DNA of 64,000 nt from Macrobrachium rosenbergii (taxonomy: Eukaryota > Arthropoda > Malacostraca > Decapoda > Palaemonidae): the NCBI RefSeq assembly GCF_040412425.1, contig NC_089766.1, positions 19,803,727 to 19,867,726 on the forward strand, given 5' to 3'. The notes beneath the pieces are model-generated. The model had not been told where the DNA came from and made no database searches. It worked only from the letters and a program-made list of their open reading frames with translations. The position numbers and the translations under genes were made by a program. Positions 25,626 to 41,892 of the stretch are shown here, in pieces. Each line of letters begins with the position of its first letter. The stretch's first letter is position 1.

Positions 25626-27560
25626 TACGCACCACTGTTATGGTAATTATGATTCGAAACAAAGGTGCCAATACTTCTATATGCTATAAATTCACTAATG
25701 GCAACTTTTATACTGACTTGAGAGTTAGACCAGTATCAGCAATGCTTATGACTTCAAGGGGGAAGGTGCTGCATCTCTCTCTCTCACATGAGTCTTTTTG
25801 TAAATTTGCTTGTAAATATACGAAGGGGTTGCTGTTGTTTTTTTTTTTTGTCTTTTACGATAGTATGTCGGTTGTAAATGTAAATTTACAAAGAAAATTG
25901 CAAAGAAATATTAGTAAAAGCATGTAAAAGTAAAAAAAAAAAAAGTTACTGAATATTCCTTCTCGTAAACTTACGTGAATATTTTACAACAAATATGCAA
26001 AAAATTTGTTACTGCTTTTATTTTATTTCTTATCTGTTTTGATATAGTGTGAGCAGTAATAATAATTTTACAAAATCCAAAAAATTTATTAATTAGAAAA
26101 AACATATATATAAGTTGGTAAAATATACGATTGTCTTGTAAATGAGGCCCCACAAGGGGTTGTAAATAGTCATTTTCAACTTCTCGCAGAAGGTAGGGAA
26201 AATTTTTTAGATTTTTTTTTATTTATGCAGTGTGAATGTACGTGTCATTCTCTTTCCATTGATGTGATTTTTTATTTTTATTTTGCCGACCTCAAAGTTT
26301 CCCCGGTCTGGGGTGCTGCACATTGATAAATTATGCCGTCCCTTAAGGGTTAATCATTCGTGACCTTTTTCTCTTTTTTATTTTTCTTTTAAATTAACGT
26401 AGCTTTGAAGGCTTTTGTTTTGGTCACGAAAATTTAGTTAACTCTTTATTATTTACCTTGTTTCTTTGTATTGTTGGTACTCCACCCATGGTTTTTTTTT
26501 TTCTTTTTTGCATATACAATTGTTTGTATGGTTGCTGGAGCGTTAAGCAGTTTGACGGGTCGTTGTTGGAGACACGTTTGTTTACTTCTGCCATAGCAGG
26601 TCCTTTTGAAAACAGTGTCGTCGGCTCTTAAATCATCATAAAGGACAGCTCTTGCTCTCTCTCTGCACTGGAGTGGCAGTTCGTTAAGCAGTGTCTTCTG
26701 GTGGAATTTTACAGTCTCTCAGGGATCCCACCTAAACTGTCTGGTTGACCGTGGTTCCAGGTCCTCTAACTCACCTAGATCTGTGGTGGATTATTGAGTC
26801 TGCAGGGATCCTTCTGTGTGTGTGTGTGTGACACACCTCTGCTGTTGTCGGAGTGACGACTACGTGTGCCGGTCCTGGTGGCATGTCTCATCTTTCTACC
26901 TGTGCTACGGCCTCCTAGATGTGTTACTGCCTCTTAAATGTGCTACTGCCTCCAGTGCTGCACTGCCTCCTACTTGTGTTACTGCCTCCTAAATGTGCTA
27001 TTGCCTCCAGTGCTGCGCTGTCTCCTTAGAACCGTCATAATGCCTACTGACTCTTATGTTGCTGGTAAGGATTGAACCTTGAACTTATTATTCTCTAAGG
27101 AAGTCGCTGAGGTGGGTCAGCCCATCTTACCAGCAATTGTATTGTGTTGACCTACGTCCTTGGGACAGTTGCACGGACAAGATCCTGTGTTCTGCTGCTT
27201 TTAAAATCAATTAACTTGCCAGTGTAAATATTTGTATTTAGATGTATATAATTTTTGTTGGTTAGGTTTAAGGTTGTTAATTAGATTTAGGTTCTCTTCT
27301 GTCTTTCTCTTCGACTATCCTGCCATTATGTGTGAACTGTTCTCTTCCCTTGTGTGATAGTTGTGTTAGCAAGTTTTTATGTAGTGAATATATTATCTTC
27401 CATTAACCAGACTTTTCAGTGATCTTGAGTCTTGTAATAAACATTTAATATAGAGTTCATAGTATTTTTACTCCTTTCTGAGTAATTTTTATTCAACTGA
27501 TTGTTCCATGAGTGGTCAAGCATATGGAAGTTCCTGATGAAGTTCTTGATTGAGTGGTAA
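25626..27560. other. Non-coding block, possibly LTR or 3' UTR-like
   Basis: T-rich AT DNA (to 26500) passes into more balanced sequence (26540-27130) and then into T-rich sequence with AATAAA at about 27437. No coding frame stands out beyond 95 codons (25640-25927). A GT run with TGTGTGACACAC lies at 26815-26836. It could be part of a long terminal repeat or an untranslated exon. I found no second copy, primer-binding site or polypurine tract to settle it. Confidence 0.3.
26899..27025. repeat. Higher-order tandem repeat, 17-19-bp units
   Basis: Seven diverged units of the type TGTGYTACTGCCTCCTAAA follow one another. A three-unit block of about 55 bp occurs twice, marked by CTCCAGTGCTGC at about 26951 and about 27007. 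Confidence 0.85.
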
Positions 27561-27574
27561 GAACCTGTATAATT

Positions 27575-27604
27575 ATTGTAACGAAACAACAACATCGTTA
27601 CAAT
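27575..27604. repeat. Perfect 10-bp inverted repeat
   Basis: ATTGTAACGA and TCGTTACAAT flank a 10-base AACAACAACA loop. The TGTAACG...CGTTACA ends resemble the tips of some gypsy-type LTRs, but only 26 bases separate them, so this may be chance or a tiny remnant. Confidence 0.7.
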
Positions 27605-27717
27605 ATATATATGTTACAACCATTGGGAAACAGATAAGAATATTCCGGATAGGAATATCACGTAACGTACCGATTGGTCTGTCTTCAGAAGGCGTTGGAG
27701 GATTCAGCCCTTTTTCC

Positions 27718-27763
27718 TCTCTCTCTCTCTCAACAGCGAGTCTTTCTCAGCGGGTATCTCACA

Positions 27764-27800
<37 letters not shown>

Positions 27801-27826
27801 GGCTTTCCCCTCTCTCTCTCTCTCTT
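27718..27826. repeat. Interrupted (CT)n array
   Basis: Three CT runs (27718-27730, 27766-27799, 27811-27826) are separated by short unique pieces. The array sits at the 3' side of dispersed-repeat copy 2. Confidence 0.9.
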
Positions 27827-27929
27827 ACTCACGAACGTCACAAAGATCTCTTTCGTTCTCGCATGGATTTCTCTCTCATTCCACATTAAAGAAATGAAAT
27901 GGGTCGTATAAGGAAAACTCAATCTTTCC

Positions 27930-28810
27930 TACCAAAAATAGATTTATTATTTAAAGCAACCCAACAAGCAATGAATAAACAAAGCAAAGATTAAAATGCA
28001 TCATAAATGAAATTGTCAATTAAGAAAACCTCTAACTCAAGATTTAGTCTCAGTCCAACTAAAAATCTGATTATGGCTAATAGCCTGCAAATTCAAAAAT
28101 TCTCACATATTCCATTATAGACTTTGTAAAGTCTAGTCTCAAGTCTCCCACATAAAATACTAGACATTGCAAAGGTTTGCGTCTATCTTTCTCTATGATA
28201 TACACCAACATGATAACCTCATGTTATTGCCCACAAAGTCATCACCACAACCATGACATCTGTCGAAAAAATTAAACACAGATAATACTCCCAAAAATAT
28301 ACAAGTACAAAAACATAATAATGAAAAGTCTAAAATGCATGAGTAAATAGCATACTGATAAAATATAGAACACAATAAAATAGAATATTGAAATGGTAAA
28401 ATGCTACATCCACTTCCCACACAAGATCAAAAATGTCTTGAAATATGGTAAAAGACCATAAATCCACAATTCACATAGAAAAACGAAGAGTCTGAACTGT
28501 ACCTTATTCTGCCAATTCTAAGAGCTTGCCACACTCAAAGATAATGTCTTCACGATCTCGCTCAAGGTCTGCTAATGAACGACCGAACTAATTTTTGGGC
28601 AGAATTAGACACAAAATCGAGATTCTGTAACACACGAACTCTTGTACGCGCATAGCAACTTGGTCATATGATTCGGCCAATATCGCGTGTTCATCACATT
28701 AACTGCTGAGATGATCAACTATTTGCTGAATACAACGATTCTGCAACTGACGGCTTCAACAGTACCATCTCACAACCAAAAATTCTTCCATCACACTATA
28801 CAACATAAGT
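27930..28810 (-). repeat. Anonymous dispersed repeat, copy 2
   Basis: The reverse complement is collinear with 10020-10865, including the segments around TTCGACAGATGTC, CATTTTAATCTTTGC and CAGTTGCAGAATC. Substitutions and small indels are spread evenly, which suggests an old duplication. No open frame is conserved between copies. A (TA)n array lies just beyond its 5' end (28836-28899), and CT/GA-rich sequence just beyond its 3' end. Confidence 0.7.
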
Positions 28811-28833
28811 AATACTAAAGCGTGCATTTTCTG

Positions 28834-28835
<2 letters not shown>

Positions 28836-28899
<64 letters not shown>
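28836..28899. repeat. (TA)n microsatellite
   Basis: This is a pure TA array of about 63 bases; a short GT run follows near 28937. Confidence 0.98.
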
Positions 28900-28902
<3 letters not shown>

Positions 28903-29105
28903 AATTAATGTGTATGTACAATGTGAAAAAATTTATGTGTGTGTGTGTGAAAATATGTAACACACAGGTGTTTCGAAATTAGAGCCCCCTCCAAAGAACA
29001 AATGGAAAATTATAAAGTTTTCTGCTATAGCCTATCTCCAAGTACATTATTTTAAGTTTCTATTAAGCTATTTTTCATTTTACATTTCTTGTATTTTCAG
29101 ACTGA

Positions 29106-30420
<1,315 letters not shown>

Positions 30421-30431
30421 GATACATTATA

Positions 30432-31629
<1,198 letters not shown>

Positions 31630-32412
31630 TTAACACACAAGTAGCACGTACAAAACTAAAATGCCATTTTGAAAGCATAACAAACTACATCCACAAGCAA
31701 GTCCCATGAAATTAAAATTTACATTTACCTTGTGGGATAAACAGAAAAAACAACCTAGAGTTACATTGCATTTGACAAAGCAGGTTAGGGGCTTCTTGCA
31801 ACAAGACTTTCTCTGGCAACGCCTTCGTTGTTTCCTCTTTGTAGTTAATTCTGTGGCCCTTTCCATCATACCTTGCATCAGCTACTTTTGTAGATGGCCC
31901 AGGGGTATTCATTTTTCGTCCTATTCTTCATCAGTACCTCCCAGGCATGAACAAAAATCCCAAGGTTAAACTTTTTCAATTTTATACTGGCCTTTGGTCA
32001 GCTTGTTTGCCATTATTAACAGAGTGGAGAGAGTATACAAACAAAGTCCCCAAACCAGTTTCTATACTGTGGTTTGCCTCATAGACCACATGGTACCTGA
32101 GGAAGTCGTTTCCAGTAACGTATTTTCCACCAATTTTGTCAAAAAGGCCATCTATTGGTAGCATATGTAAACGATGGGAGTAGCGGGTCATTCGATGGAG
32201 AGGCTGTTGTATTTCTCCAGCATATCGCTATAAAATTTTCAAGGAAGATATTGAACAGTGGAATGCAGATTTTAAAGAATTTAAAATATCTGCATGCTAA
32301 CAAGAAGTTACAAGGGTACGGCCTGGCGGTTTTGGAAGGGAAACAAGGACTTTCAGTTGGTGATGCACAATGTCTCATTTGGAAAGAAGAGCCAGAATTA
32401 CCGCCCAAATAA
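31630..32412 (-). pseudogene. piggyBac-like transposase, C-terminal part, decayed
   Basis: Read on the minus strand, 32191-31982 gives SHRLHMLPIDGLFDKIGGKY and VTGNDFLR. This resembles the family segment around the DNxFTS aspartate, with the catalytic DN replaced. 31912-31712 gives PGPSTKVADARYDGKGHRIN, like the stretch before the C-terminal cysteine domain. 31878-31630 gives RRCQRKSC, CFVKCNVTLGCFFCL and a nearby His, fitting the Cys-rich zinc-binding end. The segments are in different frames, so it is a broken gene. Upstream sequence to 32412 is open in places but not convincing. Intact enzymes cut and paste DNA at TTAA sites. Confidence 0.55.
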
Positions 32413-34484
32413 GAGGTATTTCAATTTTCCACTTGATACCAACGTATCCAAATTACCATATGGATATAATTTTTTTTCATAAATCATATACCTTTTGTTT
32501 AACAAAAGGATAATGAAGCACCACTTTCAGTTTGATTTCTCTTTCTAAGAATGAAAAAAATGTTGTTGGCGATTCGGATTCCTCAAAGGAATCCTTCTTA
32601 ATGTAACTTTCACCAAATAACAGCAGCTTTTGTTTACGGTAGACAGTGTCCGGTTCTTCCTTCCACTAGCGGTTTTTATAACTGAAAGCTTAAGGGATAG
32701 CTGCATGGTGCACTTCTGTGGTTAAATTCTTATTGCTTTTATGATAGTGGTAGAAAAGAATAAAAGACTTCCCTCCCGAGACTCTACCGGAAGGACTACA
32801 TTAAATGAAGATATAAATCACTACATTAAAATGGCCAGACTGTTGAGGAAAGAGGAATCAGATGTGCCCCAACAGAGCCACTTGATTATCATATATTTTT
32901 GCAGGGACGCTATTGTAATATCGCGGTAAATTCATGGAAATTGTATTTAAAATTAAACGTACTTTGTCCAGTGCGATTAATAACAACGACATGTAATTTT
33001 CCAATTACGTAGCACCCTTTCGAAGTTATTAGGTCAGCATCAATACCCCGATTACAGCGCAAGGTTCTTGCTTCAAGTTACATAACAAAATACGATTCCG
33101 ACAAGGGTCAATCATCTATTGCTTGCAGGAAGAGAGTATTGTAAACAATATAATTTAATACTGCAAAACAATCCTTGGCTGTATTTTGTAAGTGGGAGGC
33201 TTAAAAAGTTCTTGTCTGCAAAATGGCCCACGTTAGGATTTTCGGGCTGCACAATTTGCTTACAAAACAAAGGGACTGCAATCATTGCAAAGTAGAAAAT
33301 AACAAGGAATACACATAGTTGTGACATCTCAGTACAAAACGTTACTTTTGTGACGTAAAGTAAATTGATTTGAGTTTTCCTAGCTTCGTTAATATTAATT
33401 TCCACTCTTTACTGTTATTGTATCATAATTTACAAATTGTTTGTAACATTTCCTATACAGATGGCACACTGCTTTCACTCACGTCAACTCTAGACTCAAA
33501 AAACGAAAAATTATATATTTATTTTTGTCTAATAGAAGTGGAAATCGGATGCACCTTATTAAAAAAGCCATCACTGAACGTTTCACTTGTTAAGGCAGAG
33601 CCCCGAGGTCTACATCAGGCCTTTCATTCCTTTCAGCGCCTTACAGCTTAATCTAAACCACCTCCATTGGAAGACTGACAAAAACAGAACCAAATATTTA
33701 AAAAGTGCCAAATAATGGCATTTCGGTTGGTTCTTTATTTGACTTTTCTGGGATAACCTGCTGACTGGTACATTTACACCTTACCATGAACAAAATATGA
33801 ATGAAAGGAAGAAATCAAAGTCCGATAGATAACCCTTCCCAAACGGCTTTTGTACTAAAAGTTAAAATGAACCCTCTTTGATGAAAAGAGTGTTTTGGGG
33901 CTCTTTAAATTTTAACTAAGGCATAAGCACAGACTTTTGCATTTGGATTCCATGAATTTTTCCAGTCAGAACTAAGTCTTATACCATTATATATACCACT
34001 CAGAACAACCCTTTTTTCTCTGCATTCATAAAAGCTCCCGGTCTCAAGTGTTTTTCTCTTCTTTGTAACCACAGTCTCAACAGAAGAGCAAGGAATTAAG
34101 AGCATTCAAGCAATTCCCGGGACTCATGGACTGAGACGTGTAAAACGGTTGAATTTTAGTGGTTTCCGTATTATGAATCTTTCAGTTTGATTGTAGGAAT
34201 TGAAAGTACGCTTACTAAAACCGTATACTGTTTGTACCTGACTATAGCGGAGATAAATGTATTACATCCAGCTTCAAGAAGAAACCATTGAGATGATTTT
34301 GTTGAGAGAAGGGAGAGAGATTAGGAAATCCAGTAGTCTACAAGTTGTTGCTAGACTTCTATTTCTTGGACTAGGAATAAAGAAGACGTCATTCTTTCTT
34401 GTGTTTAGGATTGGACAAAAGTCAGATTATTTTACTGCAACAACCGTTAAACAGACATACAAAATATAATTTCCAAACACAAAA
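32413..34484. other. Anonymous DNA
   Basis: Frames of up to 97 codons (33112-33405 minus, 33370-33651 plus) overlap and show no known domain. No repeat shared with other parts of the window was noticed. Confidence 0.5.
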
Positions 34485-34700
34485 AAATTTTAATACATCT
34501 TCATCTTCTTATTAAATCTGTTTTTTTTTTCTTTCTTTTTAATAAGTGGGGTTTCTTCTTTCTGTATTTCCCTTTACCTCCTCTTATTTCTTCCTCATGA
34601 ACATCATATTCTTTGGAAGCTTAAATTTTAGGTCAATGACTCCTGTGCGATTGTTCCATATGAATAGGTTTCATCTTCTGAATACTAATAATAATAATGA
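34485..34700 (+). repeat. (AAT)-tailed dispersed repeat, copy A (3' end)
   Basis: It shares AATAAGTGGGGTTTCTTC, TTCTGTATTTCCCTTTAC, ATATTCTTTGGAAGCTT and ATATGAATAGGTTTCATC with copies at 52783-53140 (minus), 53440-53829 and 59341-59702. Its tail is only (AAT)4. The fixed 3' end and variable simple tail point to a LINE or SINE 3' terminus. Confidence 0.8.
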
Positions 34701-35240
34701 AGCCTGTAAGCTTCCGCACCACGCCAAACGCAGTCAGAGAAGAAGTAAGAAAAAGGGAACGCAAATAACCAGCCATCCCGTCCCGCAAAAAAAAAAAAAA
34801 AGTTGATGGTGCCATTTCCAAGCCCTAAGGCATACCATATCTGGAGTATATATCAGGCAACGTCAGGGGATATTACAGCAATAAAAAGGTCCCTTACGTC
34901 ACCAGAAGCTCTTACGAAATAATTTAGGACACTTGTATGGAGGATGCTTTTTCTTTGAGATGATCTTGTTCTAAATAGGGCTGAGGGTTTTGGACTCGTT
35001 CTTTGAGATTGCACTGACAAATATATCCATTTTCTTCTTCAACACCAAAGTCAGTCAATTTATTTGTTTTACTTATCTAAGATTCTGCTTTTCTGAAAAG
35101 GACCTTCCCAGTTTCTGTTAACACGAATTAAAGCTTAAAAATAATAATCATTTTTTTTTTCATCCAGGACTACTTCACGAGATAAATTATGTCGGTTTCT
35201 CTTAAGTCTGAAACCTTTCCGGAATATGTTCGCAGTGTTC
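34701..35240. other. Anonymous DNA
   Basis: An A14 run lies at 34788-34801, and no gene is seen. A dense AT block begins at the right edge. Confidence 0.6.
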
Positions 35241-36352
<1,112 letters not shown>

Positions 36353-36429
36353 GAATAAATTACTACAAGATACGTGAGTATCAACCTTGCTTATGAACAA
36401 TATAAATATAAATCGGATACAAGATAATA

Positions 36430-36477
36430 ATGATCATATATGATATACCATATATATATCATATATGCACCAATGTG

Positions 36478-36508
<31 letters not shown>
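36430..36508. repeat. Short TA tracts
   Basis: ATATATCATATATG pieces are followed by a 28-base pure TA run at 36481-36508. Confidence 0.9.
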
Positions 36509-37371
36509 CGACGGATCCCGAAGCAATTCTTATTAAGTATATATACCAAGAGATCGATCAGATCGTCCTAGAAGTTACGTTATTTACGGCCATAAGAACA
36601 TTCTATTTAATGGTTTAATTTTAGAGAGCAGCCCAGGCTAAGAAGTGAAATGAATTAGATGTCTTTTGTTTGACCATAATTCTTCCAGAGAGAAACATTT
36701 TTGCAATAATATGTAAATTAACTTTAGCGATAAACCCGAAAGCGACGGCCTATTCGGACGTGACGTTTGCTCGGCGAACAATGACTTTTATTGTGGTCTA
36801 TTCTTTGTCCCTAAGACAAGTTGTTTTTGTTATTAACAATAAATGTCTTTCAGCACTCGGTCAGGACTCGGAATTAATTTACCCAAAATGGCAGACTGTG
36901 AAAACAGAGCCAACTGCCTCTCGGGGATGTTTGCCTGATGGCTTTGCTCCTTTATGAAGAATCTGCTTTAATGGCTGACATCTTACTTCAGTTTATGCCG
37001 GTCTAATTACAGCTTAAATGTCTTTTGTTTGATTATAATCATTACCATTTGAAAAAAAGATAATTTTAGATATTATACATTTTTAATTAAGTGAACAACA
37101 ATCAACAGAGAATAAATAGTAAACTTAATAAATAGTCTGCACTATTAAGTATGTTAACTCAGTGGCTGTCATTTGTCCCAATTTGCCATCTTCCGCACCC
37201 TTGCACCTGACCGAAGAGTGCGTTTATAACAATAATTGTCATAATCCTAATTTATATACATCAGGTGATATATATATATGTATATGTACAATCAATCTAC
37301 AAACGTCTATTTAATATTTATATTCTAATAAACTTTAGAGATATTTACCACATAATACACAAACAACATGG

Positions 37372-37374
<3 letters not shown>
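36509..37374. other. Anonymous DNA
   Basis: A plus-strand frame of 95 codons (36670-36957) of ordinary composition carries no recognised motif. The sequence TGTCTTTTGTTTGA occurs near 36660 and again near 37020, perhaps marking an old local duplication. Confidence 0.5.

Positions 37375-37405
<31 letters not shown>
37375..37405. repeat. (GA)n microsatellite
   Basis: This is a short pure GA array of about 30 bases. Confidence 0.97.
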
Positions 37406-37409
<4 letters not shown>

Positions 37410-37984
37410 ATGGAGAGAGAAAGCTGAATCTTTTATATTCTATTTTACCTTATTTTTGTCATTGTTTACTTTACACTTTTATATATGATGTATGTTTTCA
37501 GGAGCTTTAGTCTAATCTGTTTTTAGTGCATTATTTACCATATGATTAAACTTCTGTTTATCTGTTCTCCCAAAGAAGGGGAGCGAAATGCTTTTGGCAA
37601 TGTTAGAGTTTTTGTGATTTATTTTCAAACAAGTCACAAAAATTTACGAGGTTTGGAAAATGATGATCTCGTCAAGGAGGCGTTAACAATAAACTGCTGA
37701 CTGAGGAGTCACGTGAAGCACTAAAGAGATAAGATAATGCACGTGTGCTCGCGCGCCGTGTGTATGTGCGGGTTTGCATGAGATTGTGACAGCGTAATGA
37801 TGTTCATAATAATATAGGGTCTGAATCTCATTTATTAACCTAACAATGATTCATGCAGATCTTACTTTAAATACTTTCGTTGTGACTAGAGACTACAAAA
37901 GTGTAAGAAAATCATAATTGCACTTGATTTCTTTTGTAGTTGTCACAATTAACTTCCTTTGGTTCATGACATTTAGGCTGTCAA
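37406..37984. other. Anonymous DNA
   Basis: No gene or repeat was recognised. A small CG-containing patch (GCTCGCGCGCCGTG) at about 37746 is unusual for this AT-rich window. Confidence 0.6.
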
Positions 37985-38310
37985 GCCAAGCGGTGGAATA
38001 CTTTCGGTCATCTAGCGCTCAAGAAAGAGCTCCAAAAAAGGGGAGTTGGGTGGTTGGACACCAGGATGAAGAGCTCCAGAAAATAAAAGAGAAGTGCACA
38101 GTTATTTCTGAAGGTGGAATTGGGAAAAGTCCACAGTTGCACTAAGTTAGGTTGAACAGCAAGAGTGAAGAAAGAAAGTGAAAAAGCTAAAAATTGGGTG
38201 CAGCTAATGGCCAAAGGGACGATGCAAACCCCTTCAGTAATGCCTACAGTACACCACGTTAGGGTGCGCTGACGGCTCTATCCCCCTATTCGTCAATTTA
38301 AAAAACCCAC
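37985..38310 (+). repeat. Probable interspersed repeat (shrimp-type unit)
   Basis: The stretch containing GGCCAAAGGGACGATGCAAA, AGTAATGCCTACAGTACACC and CGCTGACGGC resembles a short unit I recall as frequent in penaeid transcripts. That is memory, not a search. The 75-codon frame 37918-38145 crossing its edge is therefore unlikely to be a gene. Only one copy occurs in this window. Confidence 0.45.
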
Positions 38311-39041
38311 ATTAATTAGGCGTCCTCATTCCAATGCCCTGCATCCTAAGGATAAGGAACTCCCAGTTCTTGTTCTCAGGCAGCGATTGCATTATTTTGT
38401 AGTAAAGTCAGAACAATTTCTACTTGAGGTTTTGTAGTTAACACCAAAAATCTGATTTCAATTTGGGTTCACTTTTCCTCATTATCAAGTGAGAATTTTT
38501 CCAACGACAGTTTTTATTTATTTCGGTCACTATTTGTTCACGCGAATCCAATGTTATGCAAACACATTTTTGGAAATGATAAGGATCTCAAATATATTCA
38601 TCTTAGTCCTATTTTCGTAAGCAAAATAATACTTCAGAAATAAGTATTCACAGAGAACGTAGTTCCAAAACACTAATTTGCAACTCTGCTTTGATCTAAA
38701 GATCCTTTTACAGCAAACTCTTCGTTAAAAGAATTAATGGATTAAGTTAACAAATTTTCATTACGAATCTAGCGCTAAGAATAAACTCATTGAAGATACT
38801 AGACGCTAATTAGGGCATAATGCAGGAAATCTTATTTGATGCCGACGAAAACATGTTTTCAGTCATCACGTTTTCTAATCAGATTTTTGTCCTTGGAACT
38901 TAATTAACTTGTTAATGAGAGAACGCTAATTCATCAGTGAACAGACTGAGTTTCTTTGTGACTTTCAATAACTGAGTTTTTCTTGTTTTAGCAATCTTTG
39001 ACTAGTTCTTTGATTTATACGTAATAAATCATATCATCCAC

Positions 39042-39043
<2 letters not shown>
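38311..39043. other. Anonymous DNA
   Basis: No frame above 60 codons, no structured repeat. Confidence 0.65.
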
Positions 39044-39088
<45 letters not shown>

Positions 39089-39098
39089 AGACGGATGG

Positions 39099-39138
<40 letters not shown>
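39044..39138. repeat. (GA)n microsatellite, two blocks
   Basis: GA runs 39044-39085 and 39102-39138 are split by AATTAGACGGATGGACT. Confidence 0.97.
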
Positions 39139-40640
39139 TTCCAGAACAATAAAAAAATTAATTGTGGAATTTTCTCCCATCAGAGTCTTAAGGAAATTTC
39201 CAGTGACTGGGCGATCCACTTTTACTTTTTAATATTTATTCGTCAACTTATGCTTTCATATCCGTTTCTTAATTAGTGAACTAATTTCAGCTTGCCAACT
39301 GATCCCACCTGGTTTTCGTAAAAAAAAAAAACAAGACTCATTACTGACATTCTCACAAGACGCGCTGTTTGAAATGATCATTATTCACGAGCAAAAGCGG
39401 AAAACATTTTATTGATTTATGGCATCGCCTTTTCTTTATTCCTATGTCTGGTTTATTCGTATCTGTCTGGGAAGTAAATGAAACGATGGAAAGCTGTTCC
39501 ATGAGTTATACTTATCAAATCGAAGATTTCATCATTGTTCTACGAATTACTGAATGATGCATTGAATCCCGGAATACATAGTGTGCATTTTATATTGGTG
39601 AAATATAAGCCAGCTTTTCATAGTGACTGATTAATGGAAAGAAAAAGGAACTACATTGTTTGATTGATTTACGAAAATTTGGCTATGCTGCTGAGGACTG
39701 AGTCAGCCATTCAGAGCATACAAAAGGGACTCGGGGTGGTTGGACAAACCAGTTCACATTCATAATATTGTCTCCAAGAATACAGTCTGGATGTTCCAAC
39801 AACATCTTTATTTACAAAAGTGAAATATATGATTTGAAGTCTTCTTTTAAAGTGTTTTATTTCATTTCAGTTCAAGTCTTGAACACTTTGTGTAGTTTTT
39901 CCTTTCTATTTTTATATATATTTATTGTTCCCAAGTATCAGTGCTAATTCATGGTCCATCACGTAGGGTGATAACCCAACTTTGTGGAGAACTTTTACGA
40001 GCTATGGCTTCTTAAGGGTCGAAATTAGCTTTCAAGTCATCACCTCCTTAATGGCTTCCTCGTAAAACACGACCGAAGGACGATAAAAAGATTCCAGTCT
40101 AATCTCAGCGTTTACAGTTGTCTGCAGTTTTAGGCTCAAGGTTAATTCAAGTCGAAAGGAAAGAAGGCCCCAGCCCTTAAATTCCGTCATCAAGGTCTTT
40201 ATGGGAGAAATGGGAGATTTATTTCCACCCATTCCCCTTCCCATCTTTATTTCTCTTTTTCCCGTTGAAAGCTTAGTTCTCACTCAAACTTAAATGTCCA
40301 TTTTTATTCATTGTATAGAGAGTTTCTCATTACAATAATATTTTCCACATTCGACTCTGTTGTCTCGGGTGATGATGTGATGACAAATCCCGAGGTTCCA
40401 CCCATTCGTTGCTTGCTCAGCAATTAACCGACTGATTCAGTTTTGTGCTGGACTGACAAATGAGCCATCTGTCTGTCTTATCAGAAAATGATAAATAGCT
40501 TTTCAAAATATGAGCATTGTGCGATGGTATGATACCTACGGCGTATATGCATTATTCCATTTGTGATCCATTATTAGTAATTCTCACTTCCTTCTTATCG
40601 AAGTCGCATTTCCCCTGCAGCAACATTTTTGATTACCCGT
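39139..40640. other. Anonymous DNA
   Basis: The only longer frame is 83 codons, minus strand 40032-40283, unrecognised. An A12 run lies near 39320. Confidence 0.55.
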
Positions 40641-40990
40641 AGGAGGGTGGCACCTTCGGTGAACCTCGAGTGCTGCACAGCAGTCAGTACCAAAGGGTGT
40701 TAGTAGCGTCCCTTCGGCCCTTAACTCCCACCTTCAAGAAGCCTTTACTTTACCTCCTTCCCATTTTCCTCTCTTCTTCAGCCCAACCTCTCTCACTGTT
40801 ACAATCTTGCAGCCCAACCTCTCTCACTATTACTCCTCATCGCAGCTGTGGGGTTTTCTCCCAGTTCCACCTTTCGTTATTTGTACTTCATCCTCTTTAT
40901 TTTTTATCTAACCCCTCCAACTTCCTCTTTTCACTGTCTTAAGTGTTCAGTGGTTGAAAGCGCCCCAGTGCTTGCCTTGACAGCCTGAAT
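40641..40990 (+). repeat. Probable SINE-like repeat with (AATC)n tail
   Basis: A unique-looking body is followed by GCGCCCCAGTGCTTGCCTTG, CTGAATTCCATAAATC and a short (AATC) tail. A related ending on the minus strand lies at 57270-57312 (GGCCTTTGGCCTAAATTC). Inside, AGCCCAACCTCTCTCACT is duplicated at about 40781 and about 40811. The 90-codon frame 40670-40942 is low-complexity (Ser/Leu/Pro) and probably meaningless. Confidence 0.4.
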
Positions 40991-41709
40991 TCCATAAATC
41001 AATCAATCATTTTCAATCCTTCCTCAATAAACGAAACTTTAACCTGTTCTCACTTTCTCCTCAGTAGATAATAGTGTACATTGTACAATGAAGACAAGGA
41101 GTGGAGGTTGGAATACAGCCAAGGAATCTTATGAGGAAACTGGACTCAAGTTGGAACTAGAAGGCTGGTCATTTCTTAGACAGGAAAATCTTCCAAATGA
41201 AATCTCTCAAGGTCACCGATTGAAAGCATGCCAGACACGTTTACCCATTTATTAACTCATTGTCCAAAACGCTTATTAAGGAAGAAAGAATTTAATTTCC
41301 AAATTCCAATTTGAAGAGGTAGAAGGACTTGTTCTGACAAAAAGTAATATAAGAAAGTCAGATCGACAGTTGTACCTGGAAGAAAAATAATTTAGACAAT
41401 ATAAAACATTATCTGTTGTAAATTCACACTAGTGACCTAATATGACCTCAGTCATATATCAGAGTCTAGTCTCATTTTCATAAACTGAACACTTTTTACC
41501 TTTCCCACGATCTCATATCTTAAGCACAAGGTGTCGCACAAGATCTAGATTTGGGACAATTTTTTTTTTTTTCCCAAGAAAAGAATCATCAAGAAGCGAA
41601 CGGGATTGGAAATTCCTTAGTCATTCCATTTGCAGCCTCACATTGCCCGAGGAATGCCACATCGAACCTTGTCAGTACAAATCTTCGGCTTCTTTGACTC
41701 ATTTTTTCA

Positions 41710-41746
<37 letters not shown>

Positions 41747-41892
41747 AATTGGTTCTCTCTCTCTGGGTTCTCTCTCTAAGTTAATTAACTTTATTTTTAT
41801 TTTTCTCTAAAATCCGTCTTTCTTTTCATATTTTTGGACAAGACCAAGACAAAGCCTCCATACAGACTTACAGTAAATAGTTCCAATAAAAA
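40991..41892. other. Anonymous DNA with broken CT runs
   Basis: CT runs with interruptions lie at 41711-41777. Nothing else was recognised. Confidence 0.65.

Noticed and set aside
27575..27604. Solo LTR with TGTAACG...CGTTACA ends
   Set aside because: The ends are only about 26 bases apart, far too short for an LTR; kept only as a small hairpin.
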